Origin: Piliocolobus tephrosceles
Lineage: Eukaryota; Chordata; Mammalia; Primates; Cercopithecidae
Direction: 5' to 3'
Assembly: GCF_002776525.5 (NCBI RefSeq)
Contig: NC_045436.1
Span: forward strand, 99,757,696 to 99,821,695
DNA length: 64,000 nucleotides
In this document: piece by piece, positions 1-11,055 of the stretch
How the letters are laid out: every line of letters starts with the position of its first letter
How positions within the stretch are numbered: the stretch's first letter is position 1
Position numbers and translations under genes: made by a program
Notes under the pieces: model-generated
What the model saw: only the letters and a program-made list of their open reading frames with translations
The model's database searches: none
Told to the model about the DNA's origin: nothing

Positions 1-690
1 TTCAATTACAGCCATGCCCTATGCAATTAAAAATGCCTCACAGAAAAATAAACTTAGTATTATTATGGGGAAATTTTTATTAGTTAAGGAATGCATTATC
101 AGAGTTGATTGAGGTGATGTGGTAATGTCACCTTAATTCTCATAAATCAAACAAGGAATCCAGAATGTGAACTTTTAAAAACATTTTAAAATTTTCAGCC
201 TGAAGGAAAATAGATAAAGGCATATTCTATTGCTTTAGCAATCTTAGAATAGTAATTACCCTCCCAATAGGTGAGTGAGCAGGAACATTTGGCAGACCAC
301 AGGAGTTTAATGCCTATAATATGGCCTTTCTTAAGTTTAATAGCAGATGTGTAGTGTTGGTTACCTCATTTTCATTCTCATTAAGTAGAAAGTATGGCAA
401 CATGTAGATGATTGGAAACTAGTCTCCAGATTTTTCTTTCCTTTTCCTCAGTACATTTGTAGATAATATCCATTAAATTTTTAGTTAGTACTTACATATA
501 ATATAGGAAGAACAGAAATATTAAATAAAAACATGCATATATTGATTCAAGCTGGATTTTTATTTCGATATGATGGGCAAAATGTAACTGTTATTTCAAT
601 CATATTTTTAAGGCAGCTGTTAAGCTTGCATCCGAAAAAAAGTTATGATGTAAATTATGTTGCAAGACAAGTGAGGATTGGCCAGTAAGT
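1..690. other. Unassigned AT-rich sequence
   Basis: I see no open frame of note, no recognisable repeat and no RNA gene here. It is ordinary AT-rich noncoding sequence. Confidence 0.5.
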
Positions 691-694
691 ATTA

Positions 695-1203
695 CCACAG
701 CTTTCTCAGTTGTTTAGGCGAAAACCTAGGAGCCATCCTTGATTTGTTTCCTTCATTCAAATCCAACATTCAATCTGTGAAGTCCTGTTAACTCTGTCTT
801 AGAAATAGAACTCTCAACTTACCTCTACTGACCACTTCCTCTAGAGTCCAGAGTCTTCCGTGTGGCTTGCAAAGCCTCTGTGATCTGGAGTTTGAATTCC
901 TCTGACTTCATCCCTTCCTCTCTAGCCACACTGGCTAGTTTCTTCTATCCTCAGGGGTTTGTGCTTACTATTTTCCTGCCTGGAATATTTCTCCCAGACC
1001 TTCCCATGCCTACCATTTCACTTCATTCAGGGAAGTCTTTGCTTTCTGGCTCTTGCTGTGCCGAAAACTCTCTGACCCTGGAATTCAGATGCCTCACAGC
1101 ATTACCACCAGGGCCTATCTGACCATCCTATTTTATACTGCCTGGTCCTGCCAGGACTACCACTTCAGGTCTTCTAGGTCACCTTCTACTTCTTGCTATA
1201 GCA
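695..1203 (+). repeat. L2 LINE, 3' region, first part
   Basis: The stretch follows the sense-strand L2 consensus near its 3' end. It has the 'cctggaatatttctcccagac' type segment, the 'ttcattcagggaagtctttgct' segment and a 'gaccatcctattttatactg' segment in the right order. The same L2 resumes at 1579, so a later LTR insertion has split it. It is an ancient, non-functional copy. Confidence 0.75.
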
Positions 1204-1209
1204 CACAAC

Positions 1210-1572
1210 TGTTGGGGTCCGCGTGTTTCCTGAACAAAGGAATGAACACACAAGACAACACAAGACGAGACAAACGTGGCGGCCGCCCCGAAGACACGCT
1301 CTGCTTTATTTTATACCATCCTTTGTGGAATGTTAGCAAGTCGCCAGACACATTGTTGTTTCTCTGATCTTTCCCTGACTTTCTGAATTTCCAAGATGTT
1401 TACATATAAACAAGCCCCCAGGGTCTGCTATTTGCAACTGAGGCCAGTCTTGTAGGCTCCTTTGTCCTCCCTGTTTGCAGAGGAGGAATGCCCAGCTTCG
1501 TTTGCGAGAGCGGGACTGTAATGTTAATGGGGGAATGGCCTGCTCAGTTGTAAAAGCAGATAGTCCTCTACA
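1210..1572 (-). mobile_element. Solo LTR, probably ERVK (class II) type
   Basis: The 363 bp element runs from TG to CA and is flanked by a perfect 6 bp direct repeat CACAAC (1204-1209 and 1573-1578), the duplication length typical of ERVK-group retroviruses. On the minus strand it has a TATAAAA box running directly into an AATAAA signal (1305-1315 on the plus strand), followed by a CpG-rich stretch with an intact NotI site at 1279-1286. No internal retroviral sequence adjoins it, so it is a solo LTR left by recombination between two LTRs. Intact CpGs and a perfect duplication suggest it is younger than its neighbours. I do not recognise the exact subfamily. A class II LTR specific to Old World monkeys is the likely answer. 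Confidence 0.75.
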
Positions 1573-1578
1573 CACAAC

Positions 1579-1795
1579 ACCCTTTAACATATTACAAAAC
1601 TAAGTTAGCTTTCATATTTCTTGTTTATTGTCTTCCTCTGCCACAATGCAAGCTCTATGAAGCAAAGATGTATTGGTGTCTTATTTTTAGTTATTGTTGT
1701 TCACTTTTGGGTCCCAAATGCCTAGAACAAAGCCTGGAATATAGTAGCCCTTTAATAAATGATTCCTGAATAAATAAATGGATTTATTTGTCTTA
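1579..1795 (+). repeat. L2 LINE, 3' end, second part
   Basis: This continues the L2 interrupted at 1203. The 'tgtttattgtcttcctctgccacaatgcaagctc', 'gcctagaacaaagcctggaatatagtagc' and 'aataaatgattcctgaataaataaatgga' segments match the L2 3' terminus in order. Confidence 0.8.
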
Positions 1796-1944
1796 GTTGT
1801 ATAATGGTCTATCAGAAATATCATTTAAGTTTAAAGAAGAAATTTCAAAATTAAGATGAATAGGAGTCAAGACAATATTTTCATAATAGTTTAAAATTTA
1901 GTGTTGGAAAATAGCAAAATTGCCCTTCATAATGTGGGTAGGTC

Positions 1945-2215
1945 TCATCTAATCAGTCAAAGGTTTGAATAGAACAAAAGACTGACCCCACTGATGAAGA
2001 AGAAATTCTGCAGCAGATGGGCTCCAGACTTGAACTGCAACATCTGTTCTTTCTGGGTCTCTGACTGATAGCCTTCAGACTTGAACTACAAATTTTGAAT
2101 TTGCCAGTCTCCGTGATCATATGAGCCAATTCATTAAAACAAATCTCTCTCTGTACATACACACACATCCTATTGGGTCGATTTCTCTGGGAAACTCTGG
2201 CTAATACACCTTTCA
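1945..2215 (+). repeat. LTR-like repeat, family not assigned
   Basis: The sequence 'tgagccaattcattaaaacaaatctctctc', then 'catcctattgggtcgatttctctgggaaactctggctaataca', follows a common primate repeat that ends in CTAATACA, as ERVL/MaLR-group LTRs do. The upstream part, with repeated 'gacttgaactgcaacatctg' type segments, fits the same family. I recognise the pattern but cannot give the family name. Confidence 0.5.
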
Positions 2216-2239
2216 ATGACCCGTCATCATTAAAATGAT

Positions 2240-2490
2240 GATGATGATGATAACATTGGTAAGGATAACAGGCATTTAATGAGGATTTACTGCATGGCTG
2301 ACACTATTTTAATATTTTGTGTATTTTAATTCATTTAACACTTCCATAAGGTATGAATAATTATTTTCTTTTTTCAAATAAGGTAACTGGGACAAGAGAA
2401 TATTAAAGGATTTGCCCCAAGCCCCACAGCTAATAGAAGGTGGAGTTGGGATGTAAACCTTCATGGTCAAGTGCACTAAAGCCCTAGTAA
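2240..2490 (-). repeat. MIR SINE
   Basis: The plus strand reads as the reverse complement of MIR. It has 'ggcatttaatgaggatttactgcatggctgacactatttt', then 'aattcatttaaca', then 'aataaggtaactgggacaagagaatattaaaggatttgccccaagccccacagctaatagaaggtggagt'. A short ATG/ATA simple repeat precedes it at about 2231-2251. Confidence 0.8.
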
Positions 2491-2494
2491 ATGA

Positions 2495-4435
2495 ATAAAA
2501 TGCCAAATCACTGTCTTTAATATTTTTTTCTACAGAGTCATGTTACATATTTTAGTTTAAAGCTTCAGGTAAGTGAACTTTTTCAAGACAAAAAAAAATA
2601 TGTTTATCTTCAGAGCTCTGTAGAAATCCTTTGAACATTTTATTGGCATATGTTTTAAATAGCTGTACTGCAAAGGAACTTCCTTTGTTTATTTCTAACT
2701 TGTGACTTCTGTGCTTCTCCTTAAGCGGCTGCTGACCTTTATCTTTTCTTCAAGCTGTAAAAAAAGCAAGTGATATTCTAAATTAACCCCAAATTTCCTA
2801 CTTGGCAGTGCTGTATCAGAGATATTACCCTGATAAAAAGTAAGAAAAAGGTAGATATCTGGGACATGTTTAATTGAGTCACTTTGGAAACTGTTCAAGA
2901 AGATATTAACGTTATTTTGAACCTAGGAGGGAAGAGTGAGGTGGGATATAGAATTAATTTTTACAATTTCTTATCCTGTCTTCAGAGTATTTATTACTGA
3001 GTTATTGTTGAAGTACTTAGTTAGCATTAAATGGTGAGTCAGAGAACCTCATCATCAGAATGTCTATCAGAACTATAAGACCATTGACTCCAGAAGCAGA
3101 GATACATGTTGGAAAAATTGTATCCTTTTTCTCAAATTACTTTTTTCATGAAAAATAATTTGAAATAGAACAATTATGCTTTTTGAAACCCATATAGTTG
3201 TTTTAAGTTATATACTATAGGAAAATAGTTTATTTTTGACTTCTCCCTAGAAGTAGAGATTAAAGTTTATATTTTACAATAAAATGACTCGATTTTTGTT
3301 CATTTACATCTGTTGCAATAGTTATGTAAATTCTACAAATTAATGTTGTTTTAAAATACTGTCCAAAATGTAATGTAATTCTTCTTGTTCTTTTTGTCTT
3401 TTGGCCTTTACTGAAAACAAAAGACATATTACTAAGAAGGAAACAGATGAAAGGTAATTCCACAATTCTTAGCTGAATCCCCAAAGAATACCCTACTCCC
3501 TACCTTTGTTCGTTCACATGTTGCAGAGGAAATATTAAGCAATTGTAGTATTCATGTGATTACTTCATATTGGTGGGCAATGCAGGCTTTCAGAAAAGCA
3601 ACTTGGAATAAAATGGAAAAAGTGGTTTATTTGAAATGTATTAAAGAAGTAGAGAAATATTAGAATGTCAGTGAAAGGGAAATGATCATGCACTGTAAAA
3701 TTATTAATTTTTCAACACAAAACTACTAATTTTAAGCACTTTCTATTTAATAGTTGGTGTAAGAAAATTTATACAGTAGAGATATGAAATTTGACAGCCA
3801 AATTGGACCCTTTGAAAATCGAATCCAAATGTTTATGTGAATATTTGTCTGTGTGTTTTGGGAGAAGTTGTGAAGAATAGTTTCAATCACATGATCTCCA
3901 TTTTAATTTTATCCACATGATCTCGGATCCTACAGGGACCCCTTAAGAAGAGAGTAGTAGGTTGGTGCAGGTGTCAGAGCAAGATCAAAGGACAACAGGC
4001 CATCTTTAAAAAGTAAAACAGGAAAATAACAATCTGGAATCTGGTCTTCAAGTGCTTTGATAATGACACCTACTTCAAGGAAAGCTTTTAGTGAATTTGT
4101 GATCCACATAAAATAAACACTCGCAAACACATTTTGTATTAAAAATAACCAATTATCCTTCCGGATATTTAAATATTTTTTTTAAATCATTGTAGTATTA
4201 ATACTTAAAGAGAGTCATGATGACATCTGTTTTCCAGAGACATAGCTTCTTTATGAGAAATACTACCTGTATGTGAAATTTATCCGTGTAGAAACAAAGT
4301 TGAACTAAAACATTTTTTCTGCAAGTTACACTTTATAGGGGAAGCTTATATTATGCAACAAATCAAATTAATTATTGTATAAATTAAAATGTGATAAGTT
4401 CAAAGAAAATAAGTCAATTCTGGAAGAGAATATCA
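2495..4435. other. Unassigned AT-rich sequence
   Basis: I recognise no repeat, gene or RNA in these 1.9 kb. The minus-strand open frames here are under 75 codons and have no family features. Confidence 0.45.
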
Positions 4436-4910
4436 CAGACAAACTTGACCTAGTATATGGAAGTAAAATAAAAGATACTTCCCCTGAGATCAGAGAATTG
4501 AGCAGGAGTTAACCAGTGACAAGGGAGCAGGAAGAGACTCCTAGATGGGGAGGGAAGTACAACATTTCTTGGAGGGAGGAAACCCAGAAAGATGACCAGG
4601 GTGGTTGGAGAGGAGAGAGGAAAGTGAAAATAGATTGGGAATAAAGCTAGAGAGGTTAGCAAAGACCAGACCATGTAATAGCTCCCCATAGACCATGCCA
4701 AAGATATGGGCCATTATTTTAAGAACAACATAATAATAATTTTTAAAAGGTTTTAATTGGGCTCTGAAGTGGGAGAAGAATTAGGGATGTGATAAGATCA
4801 GATTTACATTTTTGAAAGAGGTAGCTTACCATAGAAAACAGGTTGGTCAGGGACTGGAATAAATTTTGGGAGGCCAGTTACTACAGAAATCTAGGTGAAA
4901 GGTGAACATA

Positions 4911-4960
4911 AATTGATTAGAACAAAGACAGTGTTAATTGATTAGAACAAAGGCAGTGTA
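4911..4960. repeat. 25 bp direct tandem duplication
   Basis: Two adjacent 25 bp units (4911-4935 and 4936-4960) begin AATTGATTAGAACAAAG and differ at only two positions. They lie inside the antisense L2, so this is a local duplication after the L2 inserted. Confidence 0.9.
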
Positions 4961-5334
4961 GATAGAGAAGTTAATTAAATTTAGAAATGATTAGCATTTA
5001 AGTTGCCTGAATTTGGTAATTTCTGTGATGTGAGAGGTGATGGATTGGGAGGTGTCATTCATCTTTGATTTCCAGGTTGGGAGTGGAGCAATTGGATGGA
5101 TAATGTGGCTGTTCACTTAGATATTGAATACTGTAAGAAGGTTTGTGAGGATAAGAGCATACTTTAGTGTAGGATGTACTGACTGCAGAACCTCTGAGGA
5201 ATGCACATGGAATATTTTATATGTGGCCAAAGATAATAGCCTGGAATTTAGGAAAGAGTTAATTGTAAAGTATTAAATTAGTGAAACTATGGAAATGGAT
5301 GAAATTAGCCTACAGAAAGAGCATAATGTGGGAA

Positions 5335-5390
5335 GAGATGGCAAGTAAGAATAAGCCGAGATGGCAAGTAAGAGTAAGCCAAGATGGCAA
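5335..5390. repeat. 23 bp tandem repeat, about 2.4 copies
   Basis: The 23 bp unit beginning GAGATGGCAAGTAAGA is present at 5335-5357 and 5358-5380 with one difference, and a partial third unit runs to 5390. It is internal to the antisense L2. Confidence 0.9.
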
Positions 5391-5584
5391 CATTTAATGA
5401 CTGGATTAAGGAGGATGAGATACCGAAGGCAAAGGAGAAGGAAGTGCCAAATATTTCGGAAGAAAACCAAGAGAACATGGTTCAGGAAGGGTAAAGAAAA
5501 TAGTACCGAAAGAAGTGAGTGTGCAGAAGTATGTAGTGACTGAGGAATCAGTAACAGCAGGATTTAAAATATTTTTTTAAATTT

Positions 5585-5875
5585 GGGTCAGGCATGGTGG
5601 CTCACGCCTGTAATCCCAGCATTTTGGGAGTCTGAGGTGGGTGGATCACTGGAGGTCAGGAGTTCAAGAACAGCCTAGCCAACATGGTGAAAATCCATCT
5701 GTACTAAAAACACAAAACATTAGCTGGATGTGATGGCATGTGCCTGTAATTCCAGCTGCTCAGGAGGCTGTGGCACCAGAATCTCTTGAACTCGGGAGGC
5801 AGAGGTTGCAGTAAGCTGAGATTTCGCAACTGCACTCCAGCCTGGGTGACACAGTGAGACTCCCATCTCAAATAC
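5585..5875 (+). mobile_element. Alu SINE (older, AluS/J type)
   Basis: Full-length dimeric Alu in sense orientation, from 'ggtcaggcatggtggctcacgcctgtaatcccagc' to 'cactccagcctgggtgacacagtgagactcccatctc', with an AT-rich degenerate tail. Many diagnostic CpGs are lost, as expected of an older copy. It sits at the end of the antisense L2. Confidence 0.95.
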
Positions 5876-5924
5876 ATATATATATATATTTTTTTAATTA
5901 AAAAATTCAAAATTGTTAATCAGT

Positions 5925-6140
5925 AGAGACATTTTTGTTGGCATATGCCTTTTATCTCTCTCAAGTAAATGTTTAGAAGTAGGATTGCTGGATCATATGA
6001 TAAGTGTGGGTTTAACTTTATAAGGTATTGCAAGGTTAGTTTCCATTGCAGCTGTATTAACCATTCCACCAAAAATACACAAGAGTCCCAGGTGCCCCAT
6101 TTCCTCACAAACACCTGGTACTATCAGTCTTTCTAATTTT
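5925..6140 (-). repeat. L1M LINE fragment (antisense to ORF2 3' part)
   Basis: The plus strand shows the usual complement of old L1 ORF2: 'gcatatgccttttatctctctcaagtaaatgtttagaagtaggattgctggatcatatgataagtg', then 'ccattccaccaaaaatacac', then 'ctggtactatcagtctttctaatttttta'. It is decayed and non-coding. Confidence 0.7.
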
Positions 6141-6745
6141 TTAATGGCTTTTTCGAGGCAATCTTGACTCTATTAATCAGTTCTCACACTGCTGTAAAAA
6201 ACTACCTGAGACTGGGTAATGTATGAAGAAAAAAAGTTTAATTGACTCACAGTTCCATAGGCTATCCAGGAAGCATGGCTGGGGAGGCCTCAGGAAACTT
6301 ACAATCATGGCAGAAGGTGAAAGGGAAGCAAGACATGTCTTCATATGGCCAGCAAGAGAGAGAGGGGGTTGGGAATAGGTGCTACACACTTTTAAACAAC
6401 CAGATCTCTTGAGAACTCTACCAGAAGAACAGCAAGGGGGAAGTCTACCTTTGTGATTCAATCACCTCCCACCAGGCCCCACCTCTAACACTCGGGATCA
6501 CAATTCAACATGAGATTTGGCTGGGGACACAGATCCAAACCATATCATTGACAGATAATAAACTGCACATATTAAATTGTACAATTTGATATATTTTGAC
6601 AGAGGTGACCTGTGGAACCACCGAGACACTATACATATTCATCACCTCAAAAATTTCTTTTTTGTAACTGCTTACTCCATTGCGCCCCTACCTCCACCAT
6701 CTCTGGTGATAACTAATTTTCTTTCTCTCACTACACAATAGTTTG
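6140..6745 (-). repeat. L1M LINE 3' UTR fragment, split by an LTR
   Basis: The piece 'cgaggcaatcttgac' joins across the LTR to 'agataataaactgcacatattaaattgtacaatttgatat', which together give the complement of the L1M 3' UTR ('tgaggtataattgacatacaataaactgcac'). The downstream 'ctctggtgataactaattttctttctctcac' segment continues it. The LTR at 6169-6547 interrupts it. Confidence 0.7.
6169..6547 (-). mobile_element. MaLR LTR, MST/THE1-like
   Basis: On the minus strand it begins TGATATGGTTTGGATCTG, continues with an 'aggtggggcctggtgggaggtgattgaatca' segment and ends near 'gggtaatgtatgaagaaa' (complement of the polyadenylation region) and 'cagttctcacactg'. A perfect 5 bp duplication TTGAC flanks it (6164-6168 and 6548-6552), as expected of ERVL/MaLR insertions. 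It is a solo LTR nested in an L1M 3' UTR. Confidence 0.8.
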
Positions 6746-6788
6746 CATCTTATAGCATTCTGAGTAAAAGGATTATACTTAAATGAAA

Positions 6789-6848
6789 GTATATATATAT
6801 ATATACTTAAATATATATATTATATATTGGCATATGATATATGCCAAT
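6789..6848. repeat. AT-rich simple repeat with a 10 bp hairpin
   Basis: Alternating TA tracts at about 6789-6825 run into an inverted repeat: ATTGGCATAT (6826-6835), a 3 base loop, then ATATGCCAAT (6839-6848). The arms match perfectly. I assign no function. Confidence 0.8.
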
Positions 6849-6849
6849 T

Positions 6850-9230
6850 CTGTATTACTATGAATAAGAATGTGTACTTAGATTGTAATATTTTACAAAC
6901 CTGTGTAAAAATTGTGGAGGCCCATATGTGAATTAAACTTTGAAGCATTTTCACATTCTCCATGAGTCACATAATTTTAAGGTAAAATACTTTTACATGC
7001 AATGAATATGTTGTATTTTTTAAAGCAGATACCTCTTGTTATACATTTTGGTCTTCTGCTATTTTTGGAAATTATAAAGTGAATTCTAACAAGTACTCTA
7101 GTAATGGAAATTTATACACATCCCAATGTGAAGTGAAAAGGCATTCAAATTTTCTAATGGTTAAATTATATTTAAAGCTCTTGAAATACATTGCAAACTT
7201 CACTCCAGAAAGGTTGAACCAATTTACAATTTTAACGAGAGTGGCAGCTTACCTTAACCCTCATTAACCCTGGTTAGCCATTGTTTAAAAAAAAAAAAAA
7301 AAAACTTTATCCATTGTTAAGTACAAGAAAAATATTGGTGGTGAAACATTTTCATATTACATTTTTAAGAAAAAAAGCAGATTTCAAAATAGCATATATG
7401 TTATAACCCAATTTCAGAAAATGTTTGTATGAGTATATGGTGTGTATGTGTATTAAAAATACACCCATCTAAAGATTTGTATGCGTATGTGTGTGTGTGT
7501 GTGTGAGTTATGTACAGTGTTTTTGGTGTTATTTCTGGGTGGTGGACAGGTATAAATATGGATAACTTTTAGGCTTATGTATTTATATTCAAGTACTACT
7601 GTAATAAACATGTATTGTTTTAGTAATAATTTGAATTTACCTCTTAAAATGGTTTTAATTAAACATCAACTTTAGCCAGACCATATTATTTTATATAAGA
7701 ATATAAACCATATTTTGTGTTTGTCTGCTGGCTATATATGTAGGGTCAGAGGAGACATTTGGCTGCTTTATTAAATGGAGAAGAGTAGGTGTGCAGTAAA
7801 GAATAACTGTTAAGAAGATAATGATGAAGAAAGGGAGCAGAAAGAATGAATTCAGGAATATTATTTTACAAATTAGCTGGAGAAATTATTCATCTAAGAC
7901 CAACTGCAGCTCTTCTAGCAGTCATTGTCTTTCTATTTCAGATATTTCACATAGACTCACAAAACACTTTTTTACTGCTTTTTATTTTAGGTTTCACAGT
8001 TGTTGTTTTTTCTGTTCTAAAAATGTGTGTTATATTAGGTTTAACAGGAATAATTTCCTTTGTTAACAATTTCAAAATATGCCATTTTATACTTTAAAAG
8101 TTTTATCTTGTTCTTTTTTCAATTAAAGATGGTGATGGGGAACCTCTGTCTCATTAGTGTTTGCACTTTGCAGAGCAGTACAAGCTAAATTGTATCAATT
8201 AATTTTAAATGGTACAAATTTTAATTAATGTAATTAAAACAGTTTACAACAGTCGCAGCTTAAGCTTGTGAAGATGCTTTGACTTGTAGATTTATAAGTT
8301 CTTTATAGATGAAAAGATCTTGTATATATTTTAGAAAAGTTCAGATTTTTCTCTTTATTATAATTAACAATAATTTAAAGAGGAACCTCATTCTCATCTT
8401 TCATTAAATGTTAATACTGTTTTGGATCATTTGATGTTATTGAAAAAGGAATCTATTTAAAGTTTGTATATGCCTCGATGTATAATTATCTTAATAAACC
8501 TCATAAGATAAAACATAGCTCATTTTCACTAGTTATTCTTATATCAATCCTGTCATAAAATTTTTTACATGTAAGAAGATTAAAAATGGAATTATATTGT
8601 CTAAAAGTTAGCTTTTCCTTTTATGAATAGAGTAAGTGTGAAAGAGTTACAGATTTTTACTTTCCAAAGTTCAAATTGTTTAATAACCTTACAGACAAAA
8701 AAAAATTAACATTTATTTAGCGTGTTTATTTTCTTTCCAGATTATAACACATGCTCCAATGCCTCAAACAATGATTACATTTTCTGGAGTTAAATGTTTG
8801 AACATCTGTAACTAGACTTCACAGGCAAATTTTTCTTATACATTGTTATGCCTAAAATGCTTAGCCTGTAACACAGAACGTAACCAGATAGATATTTATT
8901 TAATAATTGAATCATGGCTTTGTAGAGGAATAAATTGAAATACAAAGGAATTAACTCATTCCAAATGTCATTCAACTCAAAATGTAATTTTGTAATGTAA
9001 AGATTGTAGATACATACAGTAATAAGTGTTTTTTTCCCCCTTACATCACCAATTTGTCCAGAATACTAAAGGTTGACCCTTGGTTTCTCCTTCAGCTGAA
9101 CTTCTCTTCATGTAAGTTGTTACAGATTTCCAATCCTGGTTTATATCATTTCAATAAATAGTTGGTCTTGATATTTATTTGTCAATAATTGTGTCCTGGT
9201 TTATTCTCTGAAGTTCATGTTCTACCACAG
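6850..9230. other. Unassigned AT-rich sequence
   Basis: Nothing is recognised in these 2.4 kb apart from a run of 18 or so A at about 7287-7305 and a short GT tract at 7488-7505. A pair of overlapping open frames at 7821-8097 is hydrophobic but looks like chance translation of T-rich DNA. Confidence 0.45.
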
Positions 9231-9235
9231 GAATA

Positions 9236-9400
9236 TTTCTTATTTATTCATTCACTCATCATCTGGTTATTCAATAATTATTATTCACTCCCTGTTATGC
9301 CAGACACTACAATAGCAGCGCTGAGCCATACAGCCTCAGTTCTTTCTTTCAAGGTGCTAACAATGTATGAGAGAGAATCCTTCCCTATCTCCTAGCATAG
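9236..9400 (-). repeat. L2 LINE 3' end, antisense
   Basis: The segment 'tatttattcattcactcatc', then 'caataattattattcactccctgttatgccagacactac', then 'ctttctttcaaggtgctaacaatgtatgag' follows the complement of the L2 3' terminus. Confidence 0.65.
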
Positions 9401-9476
9401 CTTCAGAAATATTTCAAATATGCTTGACCTGGGTAGTTCTTGGTAATTTTCCCTAAACCTTGAATGCCTTCCGTGG

Positions 9477-10045
9477 TCGTCAGAATTCTAAGATAATCTC
9501 CAGTAACCCACTCCCTTGTATATCTCAGGCCCTTGAGTTTGAAGTGATGTGTGGATACAGCGGTTATGTTATGCTATATTAAGCAGTTGATTTTAAATAG
9601 AGAGTTTATCTTTGGATCTCGCCTAATCAGGTGAGCCCTTAAAAAGAGTGGGGATTCTTTCTTGTAAAAAAGATTTCAAGCTCCAGAAAGATTCTGTGTC
9701 CTACTGCTAACTTTAAAGATGGAGGGAGCACGTAGCCGGGAACTGCTAGAACCTGAAAGCATTAATAGCATTCTCTGGCTGACAGCCAGAAAGGAAATGA
9801 GGACCTCAATTGTGTGACTTCAAGACACGGAATTTTGACAAAACCAGGTGGGCAGGAAGAGGACTCCAAGCTCCTGAAGAGAACAAAGCCCAGCCGACAT
9901 CTTGATTTTAGCTTTGGGGTACCCTGAGCAGGGAACCCAGTCTCACTATGGCCAGACTTCTGATCTACATAATTGTGAGATAATAAAGGGATACTGTGTT
10001 ACTCTGCTAAATTCATGGCAACGTACTGACTCATCATTAGAGAAC
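9477..10045 (+). mobile_element. MLT1-type MaLR LTR, diverged
   Basis: The order 'cagaattctaagataatctccagtaacccactccc', 'ctttggatctcgcctaatcaggtgagccc', 'gctgacagccagaaaggaaatgaggacctcaa', 'cgacatcttgattttagc', 'cttctgatctacataattgtgagataataaa' matches MLT1 LTRs. The last segment is the polyadenylation region. It is old, with no clear target-site duplication. Confidence 0.75.
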
Positions 10046-10049
10046 AACA

Positions 10050-10725
10050 CACCTTGGCCAGGCCCAGCCTCAGCGTATTGTAATAAAATTTATCCTACAT
10101 ATTATGTCAGTTATTTGATTGAATTCAGTAGTCTAAAAGACAATTATGAAGAAAAATATTGACAATAATCTAGTATATAATATCAACTTCTGGAAAATAT
10201 TCTTTAAGAGATCCAGAGAAAACATAGTTAGGATTTTCAAGAATAGACTTGTCTATAGATATTGACTTCATGAGAAATGGAAAATTCTGTCCGTATGAAA
10301 GCCAATAATACCAATTATTTTAAAAGAGAGGCATCTAAACCAAATGTTAACTTTGAGACATTGGTCTTTTAAAAAGAGTGTTTACAAACAATGATAAAAC
10401 AATTATAAAAGGGAGTATTAATCTAAAACAGAAAAAGAAAGTTAAGTACCAGAATAATTTTAGGTTAATAAAAATTAAAAAATAAAAGAGGTAAACTTGT
10501 GACCCACATTCAGGCTATTATTTATTTATTCAAAAACACTTCTCTAATTCTGTGCACAATGTATCTATAAGCCCTAACACTTTATACTTTGTCATCAGCC
10601 TATGCTGATATGTAAGTCATCCAACTGGCTAAATGAGACGCAAAATAGCCTTACTTCAAATTACAGTGAAAAACTAATTTGCATCCCCCCACCCCTCTTG
10701 TTTCTGGATCTTCCTTTTTGTAGGC
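10050..10725. other. Unassigned AT-rich sequence
   Basis: No repeat or gene is recognised between the MLT1-type LTR and the Alu that follows. Confidence 0.45.
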
Positions 10726-11052
10726 CAGATTTTTTTCTGTGGCCCAAGCTGGAGTGCAGTGGCGCAATGTCAGCTTACTGCAACCTCTGCTCCCGGGTTC
10801 AAGTAATCCTCCTATATCAGCCTACTGAGTAACTGGGACTACAGTCGTGCACCACCATGACTGGCTGTTTGTTTGTGTGTGTATGTGTTTTTTTTTGTTG
10901 TTGTTGTTCTTTGTTTTTGTTTTTGTTTTTGTTTCCTGTAAAGATGGTTCTCCATGTTGCTCAGGCTGGTCTTGAGCTCCTGAGCTCAAGTGATCCACCG
11001 GTCTCAGCCTTACAAAGTGCTGGGATTACAGGCATAAGCCACTGTGCAAGCC
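10726..11052 (-). mobile_element. Alu SINE, antisense (AluJ type)
   Basis: Complement of a dimeric Alu: 'tggcccaagctggagtgcagtggcgcaatgtcagc' through 'tgctgggattacaggcataagccac'. The middle A-rich linker has expanded into TTTTTG repeats (about 10886-10933). 'tgagctcctgagctcaagtgatcc' is an AluJ-like state. Confidence 0.92.
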
Positions 11053-11055
11053 CTA

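Larger units (their letters stand above)
4440..5575 (-). repeat. L2 LINE, antisense copy
   Basis: Read on the plus strand this is the purine-rich complement of L2. Typical phrases are 'gagaggttagcaaagaccagaccatgtaatagc', 'ggatgtgataagatcagatttacatttttgaaagagg', 'ctttgatttccaggttggg' and 'agaactatggaaatggatgaaa'. It is strongly diverged and carries two short internal tandem duplications. An Alu follows at its end. No intact reverse-transcriptase frame remains. Confidence 0.7.

Noticed and set aside
7821..8097. Overlapping hydrophobic open frames resembling a small membrane protein
   Set aside because: Two frames of the same T-rich DNA are open together, and hydrophobic translation is expected of T-rich sequence. 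No initiation context, homology or gene structure supports it.
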